Shown: piece after piece, positions 32,429-44,600 of the stretch | Layout: each line of letters opens with the position of its first letter | How positions within the stretch are numbered: position 1 is the first letter of the stretch | Origin: Imbricaverruca yamaguchii | Taxonomy: Eukaryota > Arthropoda > Thecostraca > Neoverrucidae | Reading direction: 5' to 3' | Length of the DNA stretch: 64,000 nt | NCBI GenBank assembly: GCA_034440575.1 | Contig: JAOTOL010001307.1 | Location: 434,001 to 498,000 of the forward strand | Made by a program: the position numbers and the translations under genes | Notes under the pieces: model-generated | Seen by the model: the letters and a program-made list of their open reading frames with translations, nothing else | Told to the model about the DNA's origin: nothing | The model's database searches: none

Positions 32429-35400
32429 TTGTCCTGAGCGCGGCGCCACGAGCTGACGTGTCTCGGTCGCTCCCCCAGCCTTTCCCTCGCCCTCTTCGTT
32501 GCCTTTGTATGCAAGGTGTGTGATACTCTGAGTGAGAAGTGAACATGTGAAGAAGTGTTCTAGTGAAGAAGTGAACAAACTAGTGAAGTGTACGAGTAAA
32601 AATAAAAGAAGAAAAAGTGGCATAGTGATCTAAACCGACGTACTTATACGCTACACGTGCGCAAAGTTTACACAACAGTGATTGGACTCCTACAAACTGA
32701 GTGTGTGCTGAAGTAACAGCGCCCTTCTCCATAGTTCAAGCATCAGCTACTGCCCGTGCCCAGTCTTCTTTCCTGCACTGCAGCTGAGATGAAATTGATT
32801 GGACTGACGACTTGGTGCCGCTCGGAATTCTTGTGACTCTAACAACAGTGACGTCTACCTCCTATCGTCTATCTTCAGCTCTACCAGTCTTCCATCTTCA
32901 GCTCTACCGGTCTTCCATTTTCAGCTCTACCATGCATACAGACATCATCAGGTTTCTGCTAACCATCGCCCTGGTCCAAATGTTCAACGCCATCACGTCC
33001 CCCGGTCAGCAACGCGCACGCAGCCGCCCCGTACGCGACGCCATCAACTACGCGACCTTGACTCCCGCCAGTCACCACCCTCGCATCTGCAGAACGATAA
33101 ACCAGACCGTCGGCGTTACCCTGACAACGCCAAAGAAAACACGACGGGGCACGCGCGGCGCCAGGGGTGGCAGACGACGGGGATCACGGGGCGGAACAAG
33201 CAAAGCGACGGTTCAGGAGCGCAACGGGCAGCTGCACCTGGGACTCATAAATGCCCAATCTATGAAACCTAAGCTACTTGAGCTACAACACGACTTTCTT
33301 TCTTACTCTCTAGACCTAGCTGTGGTGACTGAGACCTGGCTGCGACCTAGCACCCCCACGCGTCTCATTAACTTCCCTGGTTACCAGTTAAAACGTGCGG
33401 ACCGGCCTGACTCTAGTGGCTACGGTGGGGTGGCGATTATCGCCAAGTCAGCGCTTACTATTACCGTTTTGAAAATTTCTACGCTTCCAAACTCGAGCTC
33501 CAAATTAGAATCACTCTGGACCAAAGTCAAAGGTAAAAGCGGAAGGTATTTCATTCTGGCGGCAATCTATCGACCTCCTCGTAACAGTCTACCTGCCTTA
33601 AATGTTGACTTCGCTGAGCTCGAAAGACAGGTTCAATTGGCGACACTGAACTTTACCGGCACTTTCTACCTCGCAGGTGATCTAAATTGCAATCTTCTCG
33701 ACACGGCAAATTGCCCCAGCAAAACACACTTGAGTTCGTCAGAAACTATTCACTTACCGTGATAGTGAAGCGCCCTACATTCTCCACAGGCTCTTTATTG
33801 GATGTCATCATAACAAATTCGCCCACCTCTGTCGACAGACCCAAAGTGAGTTTCTGCCACTACAGTCCCCACAAATTTATCACATGTTCAATTAAAGTAA
33901 ACAGGCCTGCCTCAATTAACACCGTGATAAAATCACGTTCTTTCGGACGAGTGGACACCTCCGAACTGACCCTTGACCTTGGTGAGATCGACTGGGTCCA
34001 GGTCACTGGTCGCATCTCAGTAACCGATAAATGGGACACACTGCTGAGATTGCTGACACCTATCCTCGACGAGCACCTGCCACTCAGAAACATCAAAATT
34101 CGGAACCCAACAGCACCACATGTTAGCGAAGCTACCAAACAACTCATGCATCGGCGAAATGTAGCCTTGCGCTTACAAGATAGAAACACTTACAAAATAC
34201 TTAACCGACAAGTTCGATCAGCTATTAGAGCTGACTGTAGGGAAGAGATTAGCGGAAAGATAGCTCAAAAGGCCCATCAGCTGCGTGGCGTGCTATCAAG
34301 CCTATTATTGATACAAAAAAGGATCTCACAGAGTACAACCTCAGGTTCTACCTGAGCAGCTAAATCATTATTTTGTTAGTGTCGGACCAAAAATATCAGC
34401 AGAAGTCAAACTGCAGGCAAACATGCCTGAACACACATCTCCCAGTTGTCGGCTATCGCGCGTCTCTACCAGCTCCTATAAAGTATCACCCATATCTCTT
34501 GAACAGCTAGCCAATATCGTCATAAACATGAGAAGCACAAGTGCGTGCGGACCCGACGGGATCTGTATTAAGGTCATCAAATTTCTGTTCTTTTTATCGG
34601 CGAAGTGCTGCTTTACATTATAAACACATGCCTGACTACAGCTGATATACCCTCCACTTGGAAACAGTCAATAGTAACTCCCATTCACAAATCAGGAGAT
34701 CCTTCGGATCCCTCTAATTTTAGACCCATCTCACTGGTTCCGGTTATCGCCAAGATCACTGAGAGAGTGGTGCAGAAACAACTCTATCACTACCTAAACT
34801 CAAACCACCTACTGGCCCAAACTCAGCACGGCTTCAGACCACGCCACTCTACGGAAACCGCCCTTATCTCAGTCACGGACGAAATACTAGCAGCAATGGA
34901 CCGTTCGGAAGTAGCTCTCCTTTGCATTCTGGATCTCAGTAAATGTTTCGATGTAATAGACCACACCAAACTGCTCACTAAACTTCAACTCCATGGAATC
35001 GATACCGACTGGTTTAAAGCATATGTGGGAGGTCATACGCAGGCTGTTAGGATCTCAGATCGACACGGAAACAGGCATCTCTCCTCCTTTCTCCCAAACA
35101 ACATAGGTGTCTTTCAAGGCTCATCATTAGGTCCACTTCTCTATTGCATCTTTTCGAACGACCTCAGTCTGCACGTCCCGGTAGCACATGTCACCCAGTT
35201 CGCAGACGCACACAGGTCCTCATCTCCGGTCGGAAATCTGATCTCCCAAATTTGATAAGTCAGATGGAAACATGCCTGAGCCAACTCTATGACTACTTCC
35301 TGGATAACGGCTTGAAGGTGAACCCGACCAAAACCCAGCTTCTTACTCTCGGATCGCGTCAAAATCTGCGCAATATTACCCCGATACGAGTGTGCTTTAG

Positions 35401-36324
35401 GGACGCCGTGATAGATGAGAAACATTCGTGTAAGAACCTTGGGGTAACATTTGATCGCCACATGTCTTGGGATTCCCATGTAGCTGTTGTTGTCCAGAAG
35501 TGTACTGGGTTCCTTCTGGCCCTGAACCATCTGCGTCACCATCTGCCGACCAGCACCCTCTTCACTATAGTCAATAGCCTAGTTATATCCAATATCCGAT
35601 ACTGCATATCTGTTTACGGGAACGGGTCGTCAGCAAATATCCACAGACTAGACAAGATCATTAACTTCGCCACTAGAGTCGTGTCAGGTCTCCGAAAATT
35701 TGATCATATTACTGATGTCCGAAACGAGTTGGGTCTCCTCACTGCAGCTGATCTGTACCTATTCCACAGTCTCACTTTGCTCCACAAGATCATTCTGACG
35801 GGTGAGCCTACGCACATTGCCGGTGAAATCACTTCAAACTCTACCCTGCGAAGCCGTCACACACGTGCAGACGACCATCTGCGCCTGCCAGCCATACACA
35901 GAGAGGCTGGCCGCAGGAGATTTCTCTACTCGTCTGTCTTCCACTACAACAAACTTCCTACTGAAACTAAAACATCGAGGCTGTCTAACTTCAAGAAACA
36001 TGCACTAGCGTATCTCCACGAACAACACTAGTCCCACAAAAAACTTACAACATGGATATGTGTACACTACGAAGTCACCTTTAGGCCATCGCTTTCCTAT
36101 CACTTATACAAGCCACTCGTGTATAGCTCGTGTCGCAAGTACGGTGTATGCAGTGCGGAAAGTGATATGGATATTGTATTATGTTGTACGAATGTTTGTT
36201 GCGCATCTGCTCCCACTATTGACCACACATCTATCCTTTCTTTGTAAATATCTGTGAGTTCAGCCCAGACTGTCCGTAACAGCCACTGCACGTGGAGGAC
36301 ATGTATTGTTAAATAAATAAATGC
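32429..36324 (+). mobile_element. Non-LTR retrotransposon (LINE), nearly full length, inserted in another LINE
   Basis: About 3.9 kb with a 5' region, an endonuclease/reverse-transcriptase coding region and a 3' UTR ending in TAAATAAATAAATG. It is flanked by an imperfect 8-bp duplication (TCATGCAG at 32421-32428, TAATGCAG at 36325-36332). Removing it rejoins the RNase H LINE on the opposite strand, so this element is the younger insertion. Confidence 0.8.
32938..36031 (+). pseudogene. Endonuclease/reverse transcriptase ORF of the inner LINE, frameshifted
   Basis: The first frame (to about 33762) has an Arg/Gly-rich start, then an apurinic-type endonuclease (GLINAQSMKPK, VVTETWLRPS, FYLAGDLNCN). 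After frame changes near 33.7, 34.3 and 34.6 kb comes the reverse transcriptase (SDPSNFRPISLVPVIAK, TQHGFRPRHSTETA, ILDLSKCFDVIDH, GVFQGSSLGPLLY). The catalytic FADD box near 35200 is broken by a one-base loss. The thumb and C-terminal part (GLKVNPTKTQLL, NLGVTFDRHMSW) continue in another frame to a stop at 36031. It cannot encode an active protein as written. Confidence 0.88.
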
Positions 36325-37055
36325 TAATGCAGCCTCCTCAGCTCATACCTTCCTGGAGGACGACGGCCAATGCCTACATGCGGCTTGATTTGTTTGAGTT
36401 TGGTTTTGACCAGAGCGTCCCAACTGCGTTGCCACTTCTCATCGATCTATTTAGAGATCGCGGGGTAAAAATCCTGTGCTGGAAGAGGGAGGGCACGAAC
36501 GTAGGTTTTCCGTGCCGCTCGCCTCACTGCCTGCATCAGCGAACTCGTTCCCCCCGGATACTGACGTGGCTTGAGATCCAGCAAAATGATACATGTCTTC
36601 CATCTCGTCTCAGTAATGTGAGACGGGTCAAGATGTCCTGTAAAATTTGTTCTTGGGGGTTAAAACCTTCCAGTGCTAAGAGGCTGCTCAGTGAGTCAGG
36701 TAAGATAATGCAGGGGTTGCGTTCGCTGACTTCGATGAAGCAAAGCGCCTTGAGGATCGCCACGAGCTCCGATATGTATACAGACGCATTCGGTGGGAGC
36801 GAAAAACCTCTGGTGACCGGTCCGGAAACGAACGCACATCCGACGCCGTGGTTTGTTTCTGAGCCGTGTATATCAGGGTGTGTCCATTGTACGTGGCGAT
36901 ACGCTGCAATGAGTTCGCCCGGAACAGCACGGCGGGGACGTCACCCTTCTTGGAAGTACTGAGAGATATGTCTACTTCCGGTGACACTACTTCCCAGGGC
37001 GATGTTTGCACTCGGCCGGCTGGTCCGGTACCGTAGTCACACCGCACGGCTGTAC

Positions 37056-40000
37056 CCCCGCTTAGAGCGGGACGCCCAGCACGACCTTCACACCGACTTT
37101 TCACTAGCGCATGCTCCGAGGCCACGTGGTGTCCGTCGCTGCGGGCCAGCCGCCGACCCAGAACGTGCCCCTCAGCCCAGATACCAACGGAATGCCGGCG
37201 GAAAAACACACGCTTTCGCACCAATAAGACCAGCTTGGGTGAACAGTCTGCCAAGTCAGACTGCTGCGAACAAACTTCTTATGAACGTATAGTGTATTTT
37301 CACTTTTGAGTGATTTCACTCTGGAATGTCAGAAAGGCATGACCGGCGATCAGGAAAACATACAATGGCGCCAAGACACTGCGGCGCACCGACCACCAGA
37401 TGGCAGCATCAGCAGTAAACAACACCACCACATTCGCACCAGCTCAGCCACGCACGCAAAGCCAACGACAACCACGTCACTACTAAGCAAAAGTGCTAAA
37501 CGACAGCTTCTGACGCAATACAACATCAGTCAAATTATTGGCTCCGACAAATAGCGACGAACAAAAATGTCGGACGTGGCTGCAAGGCGAGCCTGAACTC
37601 GCAGGCATCCGCAACTGACTAACGATAACCTATGCATGACATAAACGCCTCAATAAAGGCTGCGGAATGAGGAACAGTGATTCATTGGGCCAAGTGGTAA
37701 GAATTCGCTAAATACGATAAAGCTATCAAGCTGCCTTAAACTTCCCGCCTAGCTCACAACTCGCACGCGACAGTAAAGAAGACTGATTGTTGATGTGTAA
37801 AATTGGACTTGTCGTGGCGCTCGGTGTCGACTGTGTCCACCGCACCCAGCGTCTCGGTCCTACCGCCGCTTCCGCCTCCTCCTCCTCTTCCTGTTGTCGT
37901 TGAGCGCATCAGAACTCGTCGGGCCGCCTGTACCATCCTGAGGACCATCGCTCCATTACGAACAGACCTAACAGAGTTGTGACAAACCATACCGGTGGAG
38001 TTGTCACGTAATGACACATAGCATTACCGGCTGACCTAGCAGGCCGCACCACCGCTGAACAGTTCATACACATCAACAGTACGAGCATGCCAAATTTGAA
38101 ATGCACTATTTTCATACCCAAACCAACGCCATTTTCTCTTCAGTGCACATAAATGAAGTTCCGTTAACCTTAGGATGATTCTAGACCGAGGCAATACCAC
38201 GGAATCTATTGTCAGCATGAACAAAAGTTGCATCGAACACTGTTATGGGTGATTTAGCAACAACAACAAAAATATCCTGATTTCGAGCGCAGGGATCCAT
38301 GCCCGTGTGCTGGTGTTTGAAGCACTGAGGGTTCCAATATTTTGATGTGTCAGTGTTGATGTTAGAAGAACAAAAAGCGTGACGAAATCAACTTCGGACA
38401 TCTCTTTCGAGGCACGTCTAGCCGCTATCATGGAGCACCGGGGCCGTGCAGAGACCGTCGCCGTCGGCCGGCACTGGATCATGCTGACATCGGCGGCTGA
38501 CGCCCCGAGCCACAGCTGAGGTCCCGATGTTCTGCTTGGTCAGTCATATGAGGTAGCACCATCACACATGCATGCCAGGGGGCTGGTTGGAGTCGCCCAG
38601 CAAACACATTCCTCAGAGCTTCGGCACGTGATGGGTGTGGCCGATCGACTGTCACATGCACCATATGCCATGTGACCGCAGTACATGTGAAGCGTGTCTG
38701 GAGTGCGACTGGATCCCTTCCTCCGAGGTGTGTTGCAAAAGGTGATGCCGACCAGTGACAGGCCAGGGCGTTGGCCGGGTAGGCACCCTCCCGTGAGCGA
38801 CTGGCACTCTCGCGCCCGGCTCGCTCAGACGCGACTGAACAGCAAGGCTGATAAGATGGTGTGGTGTGGTATCATGCACCACGATCCCTGCGGTAAGGTA
38901 TGTGTCATTTTGTTTTATCTGTTTTATCGAGTGTTATAAAGGATCTTAATAATTTCTTCCACAGCTCATTCCATTTAACCATTATTTCTCCCTTTGCTTA
39001 GCACAACAATTTAACTACCAAAACGCTTTTGGAGATTCGGCAATAGATTAGGTGTGAGGTTAAGTTAAGTTCAGTTCAGTTAGTTGTATTGAACGCGCAA
39101 GGAAATGCCTTTTGAATGGAATGAGGCCTGGTATAAAGAATAATCGAATGAATAACATTTATTGTTTCAACTACTTAAATATGCAAACGGATGATGTTGT
39201 TGGTCTTGGAAGCCACCACCTTTGGAGATCCAAGTGTTATAATGCACCGCATAAACATGTCGGGGAAAAAACAACACAAACTTAAACTGCATCCACGCAA
39301 TTAATGAGTAAGAGTATCATCAGGGCACATGCATTCTCAGGTATGCATAACAAAAGTTGCTATTGCTGACACAGCCTGACCGGACACGATCGGCAAACTT
39401 TTGGAAACCGGTATGTTGCCACCGGTCAAATTCTACTTCCGCCACTAATTTTGTGCAACCTCAGCAAAAAATAGCAAAAAAAAAGTTTTTGAAAATTTGA
39501 TTTTGTGCAACTTTACACCTCATGAGATCCTGCGAAGCAGCTGCATTCCTTGTGAAACGAGGTAGTGTGGCGGTACTTTCCACGCCAAAGTGCGACAGAT
39601 GGCGCTGCGCGAGTCGCACCACCTGTTATCGCGACGGTGTCACCACCGCTCTGTGGTGACAACGGTGAGGTGCGAACGCCTGTACTTGCAACACGGCAGC
39701 CTTCCAACCATCGCTGGCCGTCTCTTGCCCTCGCTGGCTGGCGCGCACCAATAGCGCTTACACTGCCAGTGGTTGAGTACCTTTTTACAACTCACGTACT
39801 TGCCAAAACGTACCAGCACATTCCTACGTCACGTCAAGTAGCAGAAACACCTTCACCGGTACACCGATAGCATTAGATTAGACTCCAGTTTTCCTGATTG
39901 TCTACTAAGTCGCTAATATGGACTACGATAAGCACAGCTAAACTGGCTTTCGTGGCTATTGGTTTTACAACGCGTCGACCGTTGGGCCACATAGCATCGC

Positions 40001-41672
40001 CAATCTCTCATGCCGGTTCTAGTATTGCTTTAATGAAGTGCAACAAGTGCCAAGATTCCTCCAAAAGCATCAGCTCCCATGAAATGACAGATGCTGACTT
40101 GACTCAAGTTCGCACCTCTCAGACCCTAAGCCACGTCCTCCCTGTCCCCAAGCCAATGCTCGACGGCTCAGTCCATCCGGCCGAAATGCGACGCGAACCA
40201 GTCAATAAAGTTATTTAGATCGTCCCACAAGACATACCGAATCATCAACGCAAGACGATAGTGCTGGAAGCTGCCATCTTTCTACCGAAAGCGGTGCTGC
40301 CCGTACCGCAGCGCACGGGTGTGAGGAGTGCTCTTTCCTGCTGGATGTGCACCTTCAAGTGAATGTTGACGCGTGTTCAACCACTGACCCATTGACCAAC
40401 TACAGTTGCACATTTTCACGGAGAAGATACGTACCGAAAATGGCGTCCCCACACACCAAACCATGTGACGAAACCAAAACCAAAGCTTTTCACACCAAGA
40501 CAGATACACATTTCTGCTCTTACCATTGTGAACACATAATGTATCACATGCGTTATCACAAAAACCACCTGCCGCACATGGGATACAGACAGGCATGTGC
40601 TCATCACCTGACGGACAAGGATCCTCGCACCTATATCTATATATAGAACCCCGGCGACACGACTGCAGGAAAGTTAGGCCACCGGAGACTGCGGCGTCTG
40701 AACCCGCCGCGCGCTATCGCCAGGGTCGTCAACACGCACGGCTGGCGTTTCATCCAAGGACACTTCACTGCAATGGTTGATTTGAGCACACCACAACACG
40801 TCAATATCTCCCAATATTGTAATATGCTCTGGTAAATAAAGTGACACCAATGCTGCTAGGATGTTTGTCTAGCAGTCACACAAAATAATTTGATTTGTCG
40901 CCGCTGGTTCGAGTGCAGCCTGCCCTGTATGTCAAAATTATCATAGACAATCATCACTAGAACTGCTGTACTATTACCATCATGTCGGCGACACACGCGA
41001 ACACAACCTTCTCAGAACCTGCTATCGCCTTGTCTTAGTCCCATGATTTTCACCAGCAACGCTCTACCATACAGTCACCACACTACAAAAGCTTCTGCCC
41101 CAGCCCACCCAGGTGGTGCAAACAGTCTCACCTCGACACCATCGTTTTCACCCTCAACCCAACCATCCCCGGCTCAGCGAGGTCAGGTCAGTCTTAACAC
41201 CACCACTGCCACCTCCAAGACGCCAACGTTCCACCACCGCAATCCACACCTTCAGAACGAGAACACCACCCTCGCCACCCCAGCTCAGACATACCAAGCT
41301 TGCTCCTTCTTAGCACACTACCATCCATACTTCAGCACAGCCAGCCTTCTTCAACACCCTCTCCCAACCGAGTAGTCTCTCAACATCAGCAAACCCACCC
41401 CGACCATTAATGGATTCATATTTAACAAGCGTGGATTTGGAGGCCACTTGCTGGCCACCCAAACTGGAAAGGATAATTTCCATCCAGTTTGTGGCATCAG
41501 AAATCCCCTCTGAACCTCCCAAAAAGTTTTGGGTTTTCACACAAAAAGCAACGAATTAGCAGTTAGTATCATACAGTAGCACTACATTTACAGAGCGAAA
41601 AGGAGAGCACACTCTAGCGGAGACGATAACCGTCTGGACGGCACGCACCCGGGACCGGACAGCACTGCCCAC
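37056..41672. other. Intergenic or Scribble 3' region, nothing firmly recognised
   Basis: Scribble's 3' end must lie left of 41673 and right of AK8, most likely here. Only the SINE tail at 39.9-40.0 kb is identifiable. Small frames (for example + 37306-37554, + 38694-38939, - 41310-41540) match nothing I know. Confidence 0.5.
39925..40025 (-). mobile_element. SINE group 1, tail fragment
   Basis: - strand GGCATGAGAGATTGGCGATG, then GTTGTAAAACCAATAGCC; the tRNA head is missing (5' truncated). Confidence 0.6.
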
Positions 41673-44600
41673 CTCCGGGTCGGTGTCGTCGCGCTGCGAG
41701 TCGGCGGTGCGGTTGGCGTTGTCGTCGCAGTCGGCCGACGGGGCGCGGCTGCCGTCGCCGCCGGGCGTCGACTCGGGCGCCTCGATCAGCTCGCTCATCT
41801 TGCGGATCACGATCTGCGCCTGCAGCGCATCCTGGCGGCGGCGGCGGCAACTGAGTCGGCAGGCCGGCCGGGCGCAGGGGCGGGGCGCGGGATCTTCGAG
41901 CCGCCACAGCGTTACGACCGTGATAGTGTCACGTGCCGCGCGTCCAGCCGTACCACGGCGAGACCATGAGCGGTACCACGGCGAGACCGTGAGCCGGACA
42001 GACGGGCCAGCTAATGGCGGCTGCTGCCTGCCTTCTGGTACCACGGGGGTGTAGTGTGTGTACCACGGGTTTGCGAGGGTTGTCTCTGTGGCAAGGCCAT
42101 CAGATCGTTTGTGGATGACGTCATCCCCGTCTGCGGGAAGCCTGTCTGCTGATTGTCTAAACGTAGTCCCCCCCCCCCCCACTGTCGCCTGCACCGCCCA
42201 GTTAATAACCCCTCAATTGCACATTATGTCGAAACGTAACCCACGCGGTATCACACGTTGTTGTCGTTGGTTATTGGTTTTACGACACAGCGACCATTGC
42301 GTCATGTAGCGTCGCAAATTTCTCACGCCGATTGGTCGCCGGCGAAGAGTAGCGACAGGTGAGACTCGAACCTACAGCCTTTCGACTGTGAGACAAGCAA
42401 CTTACCCCCAGACTACTCGTCCCCCGTTATTACACGTCGTAGATAGTCCACAAACTGGTCTGTTCCTCGGCATTGGTCAGACCGGCACACTCCGGCACCG
42501 TCCGTCTCCAGACGAACCGGCCGACTCACCTGCTCCAGCGACTTGAGGCGTGCCTGCCTCCAGGCGGCGCGCTTCTCCGCCTGAAGCGCGCGCAGCTCGG
42601 CAGGCGACATCTCTTGAGCGGCCTCGGAAGCCGTAGTTGCGGAGCGCCCGTGCAGGCGGCGCTCGGCCTTGGCGGTCATCATCCGCGGCCGGCCGGCGCC
42701 CGGCGGCGGCTCACTCGAGTCGCTGCAGGACGAGCCGGCAGTCAGACATGTACTCAGTCGAGTCTGGCGGATGTTGCATTACCTATGTGTATGAGCTGTG
42801 GTGCATCAGGCACGCCTAGCAAACACTACGGAGATCCAATGCACTTTGATCCGATACCTGCCACGATATTCCATAACCAATGGCTTATTGTACGATCTCT
42901 AAACTCAGTTTGAAATTCTATCATCACGAAATTGCTCCATATATTGGGCATTCCAATGGTAAGAAATACGCTGTAGTGACGGGAATGAGCGTTTTTTAGG
43001 GGGTTGGTTCAGCTAGCCCAACCTAACCCCAGATGGCCCTCCAGACGACCTACCACCGACACCACAGGAGAGCAGACAGACGTCGAGCGGCCCCCCAGAC
43101 GACTTACCGCCCACTACAGGGCCACCACAGGAGAGCCGGCTGACCTGGCGCGGTCCCCAGACGACCTACCATTCAGCACAGTTGTGCCGACTGACCTGGC
43201 GCGGTCGTCGACGGCGGCCGGCGGTTGGGGAGCGGTTGTGGTCTCCGCCCCCGTGCTCTCGACGGGTGCATGTTGCACAGCAGCAGCTGCAATCACAACA
43301 TGTCAGCAGTGCCGCTCAGTAGCAGCAGTCACAGCACGTCAGCAGTGCCGCTCAGTAGCAGCAGTCACAGCACGTCAGCAGTGCCGCTCAGTAGCAGCAG
43401 CCACAGCACGTCAGCAGTGCCGCTCAGTAGCAGCAGTCACAGCACGTCAGCAGTGCCGCTCAGTAGCAGCAGTCACAGCACGTCAGCAGTGCCGCTCAGT
43501 AGCAGCAGTCACAGCACGTCAGCAGTGCCGCTCAGTAGCAGCAGTCACAGCACGTCAGCAGTGCCGCTCGCAAATGCCGCTCAGTAGCAGCAGTCACAGC
43601 ACGTCAGCAGTGCCGCTCAGTAAGCAGTCACAGCACGTCAGCAGTGCGCAGCGCAGTCAAGCACGTCAGCAGTGCCGCTCAGTAGCAGCAGTCACAGCAC
43701 GTCAGCAGTGCCGCTCAGTAGCAGCAGTCACAACACGTCAGCAGTGCCGCTCAGTAGCAGCAGTCACAGCACGTCAGCAGTGCCGCTCAGTAGCAGCAGT
43801 CACAGCACGTCAGCAGTGCCGCTCAGTAGCAGCAGTCACAGCACGTCAGCAGTGCCGCTCAGTAGCAGCAGTCACATGTCAGCAGTGCCGCTCAGTAGCA
43901 GCAGTAGCAGCAGTAACACCACGTCAGCAGTGCCGCTCAGTAGCAGCAGTCACAACACGTCAGCAGTGCCGCTCAGTAGCAGCAGTCACAGCACGTCAGC
44001 AGTGCCGCTCAGTAGCAGCAGTCACACCACATCCGATACCATACCACCATAGTAAACGAGAAGGAACCTGTCCCCTGCAGCTACTCACATCACACATTTT
44101 ACCCTATCACCAGCATAGAAGTATAGAAGTAAGCAACTCTGGTAAATACGGAAAGCACGCTACAAAAATCAGCCATGCTTCTGGTGATGTAATTAATTAT
44201 ATCCTAACCACAACAGGACACAAGCAAATTTGTTGAACCCCAGATACGATCAGCCAATACGGATCTCCGAACGCACCCTCAGCCGGTGCCGGAACAGATC
44301 GACCTGAGCCGAGCCTACCTTTGACGCTGGTGGGGCGGAGGTGAGCCCCAGACTGGACCCCGGCGGCCGGCGGCTCCGACTGCGACTGCATCTCGGCTTC
44401 GAAAAAGCGCTTCTTGGCCGAGAAGGTAAGCCTCTGCGGAGACTCTGCCGCCGTGTCCGCCAGCTCCTGCCGCTCCCCCTGCTCCTGTCGCTCCTGCTGC
44501 TCCTGCCGCTCCTGCCGCTCCTGCTGCTCCTGCCGCTCCTGCCGCTCCTGCTGCTCCTGCCGCTCCTGCTGCCGCCCCTCCGGCTGGCGGTCATCGACAG

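Larger units (their letters stand above)
32033..37021 (-). mobile_element. 5'-truncated LINE with RNase H domain, split by another LINE
   Basis: Two - strand pieces (36333-37021 and 32033-32428) form one broken non-LTR element of about 1.1 kb once the inserted LINE is removed. The upper piece encodes, with frameshifts, an RNase H domain (YISELVAILKALCFIEV, DSLSSLLALEGF, FCWISSHVSIRGERV). The lower piece gives the C-terminal CPRCNSSPTVRHIL zinc motif and tail. The 12-bp sequence GGTCCGGTACCG flanks both ends (32021-32032 and 37022-37033), a good target-site duplication. The 3' end carries the GGGCGC hairpin followed by an ATC-type simple repeat. Jockey/I-like group is likely; clade not certain. 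Confidence 0.8.

Noticed and set aside
41556..41672. Read-through of the last Scribble exon to a stop at 41556
   Set aside because: The added tail (VCSPFRSVNVVLLYDTNC) resembles no Scribble C-terminus and a donor (gtgggc) is present; kept open but not preferred.
43004..44236. 410-codon + frame with [12 protein letters not shown] repeats
   Set aside because: Translation of the 36-bp minisatellite, in a Scribble intron on the opposite strand.
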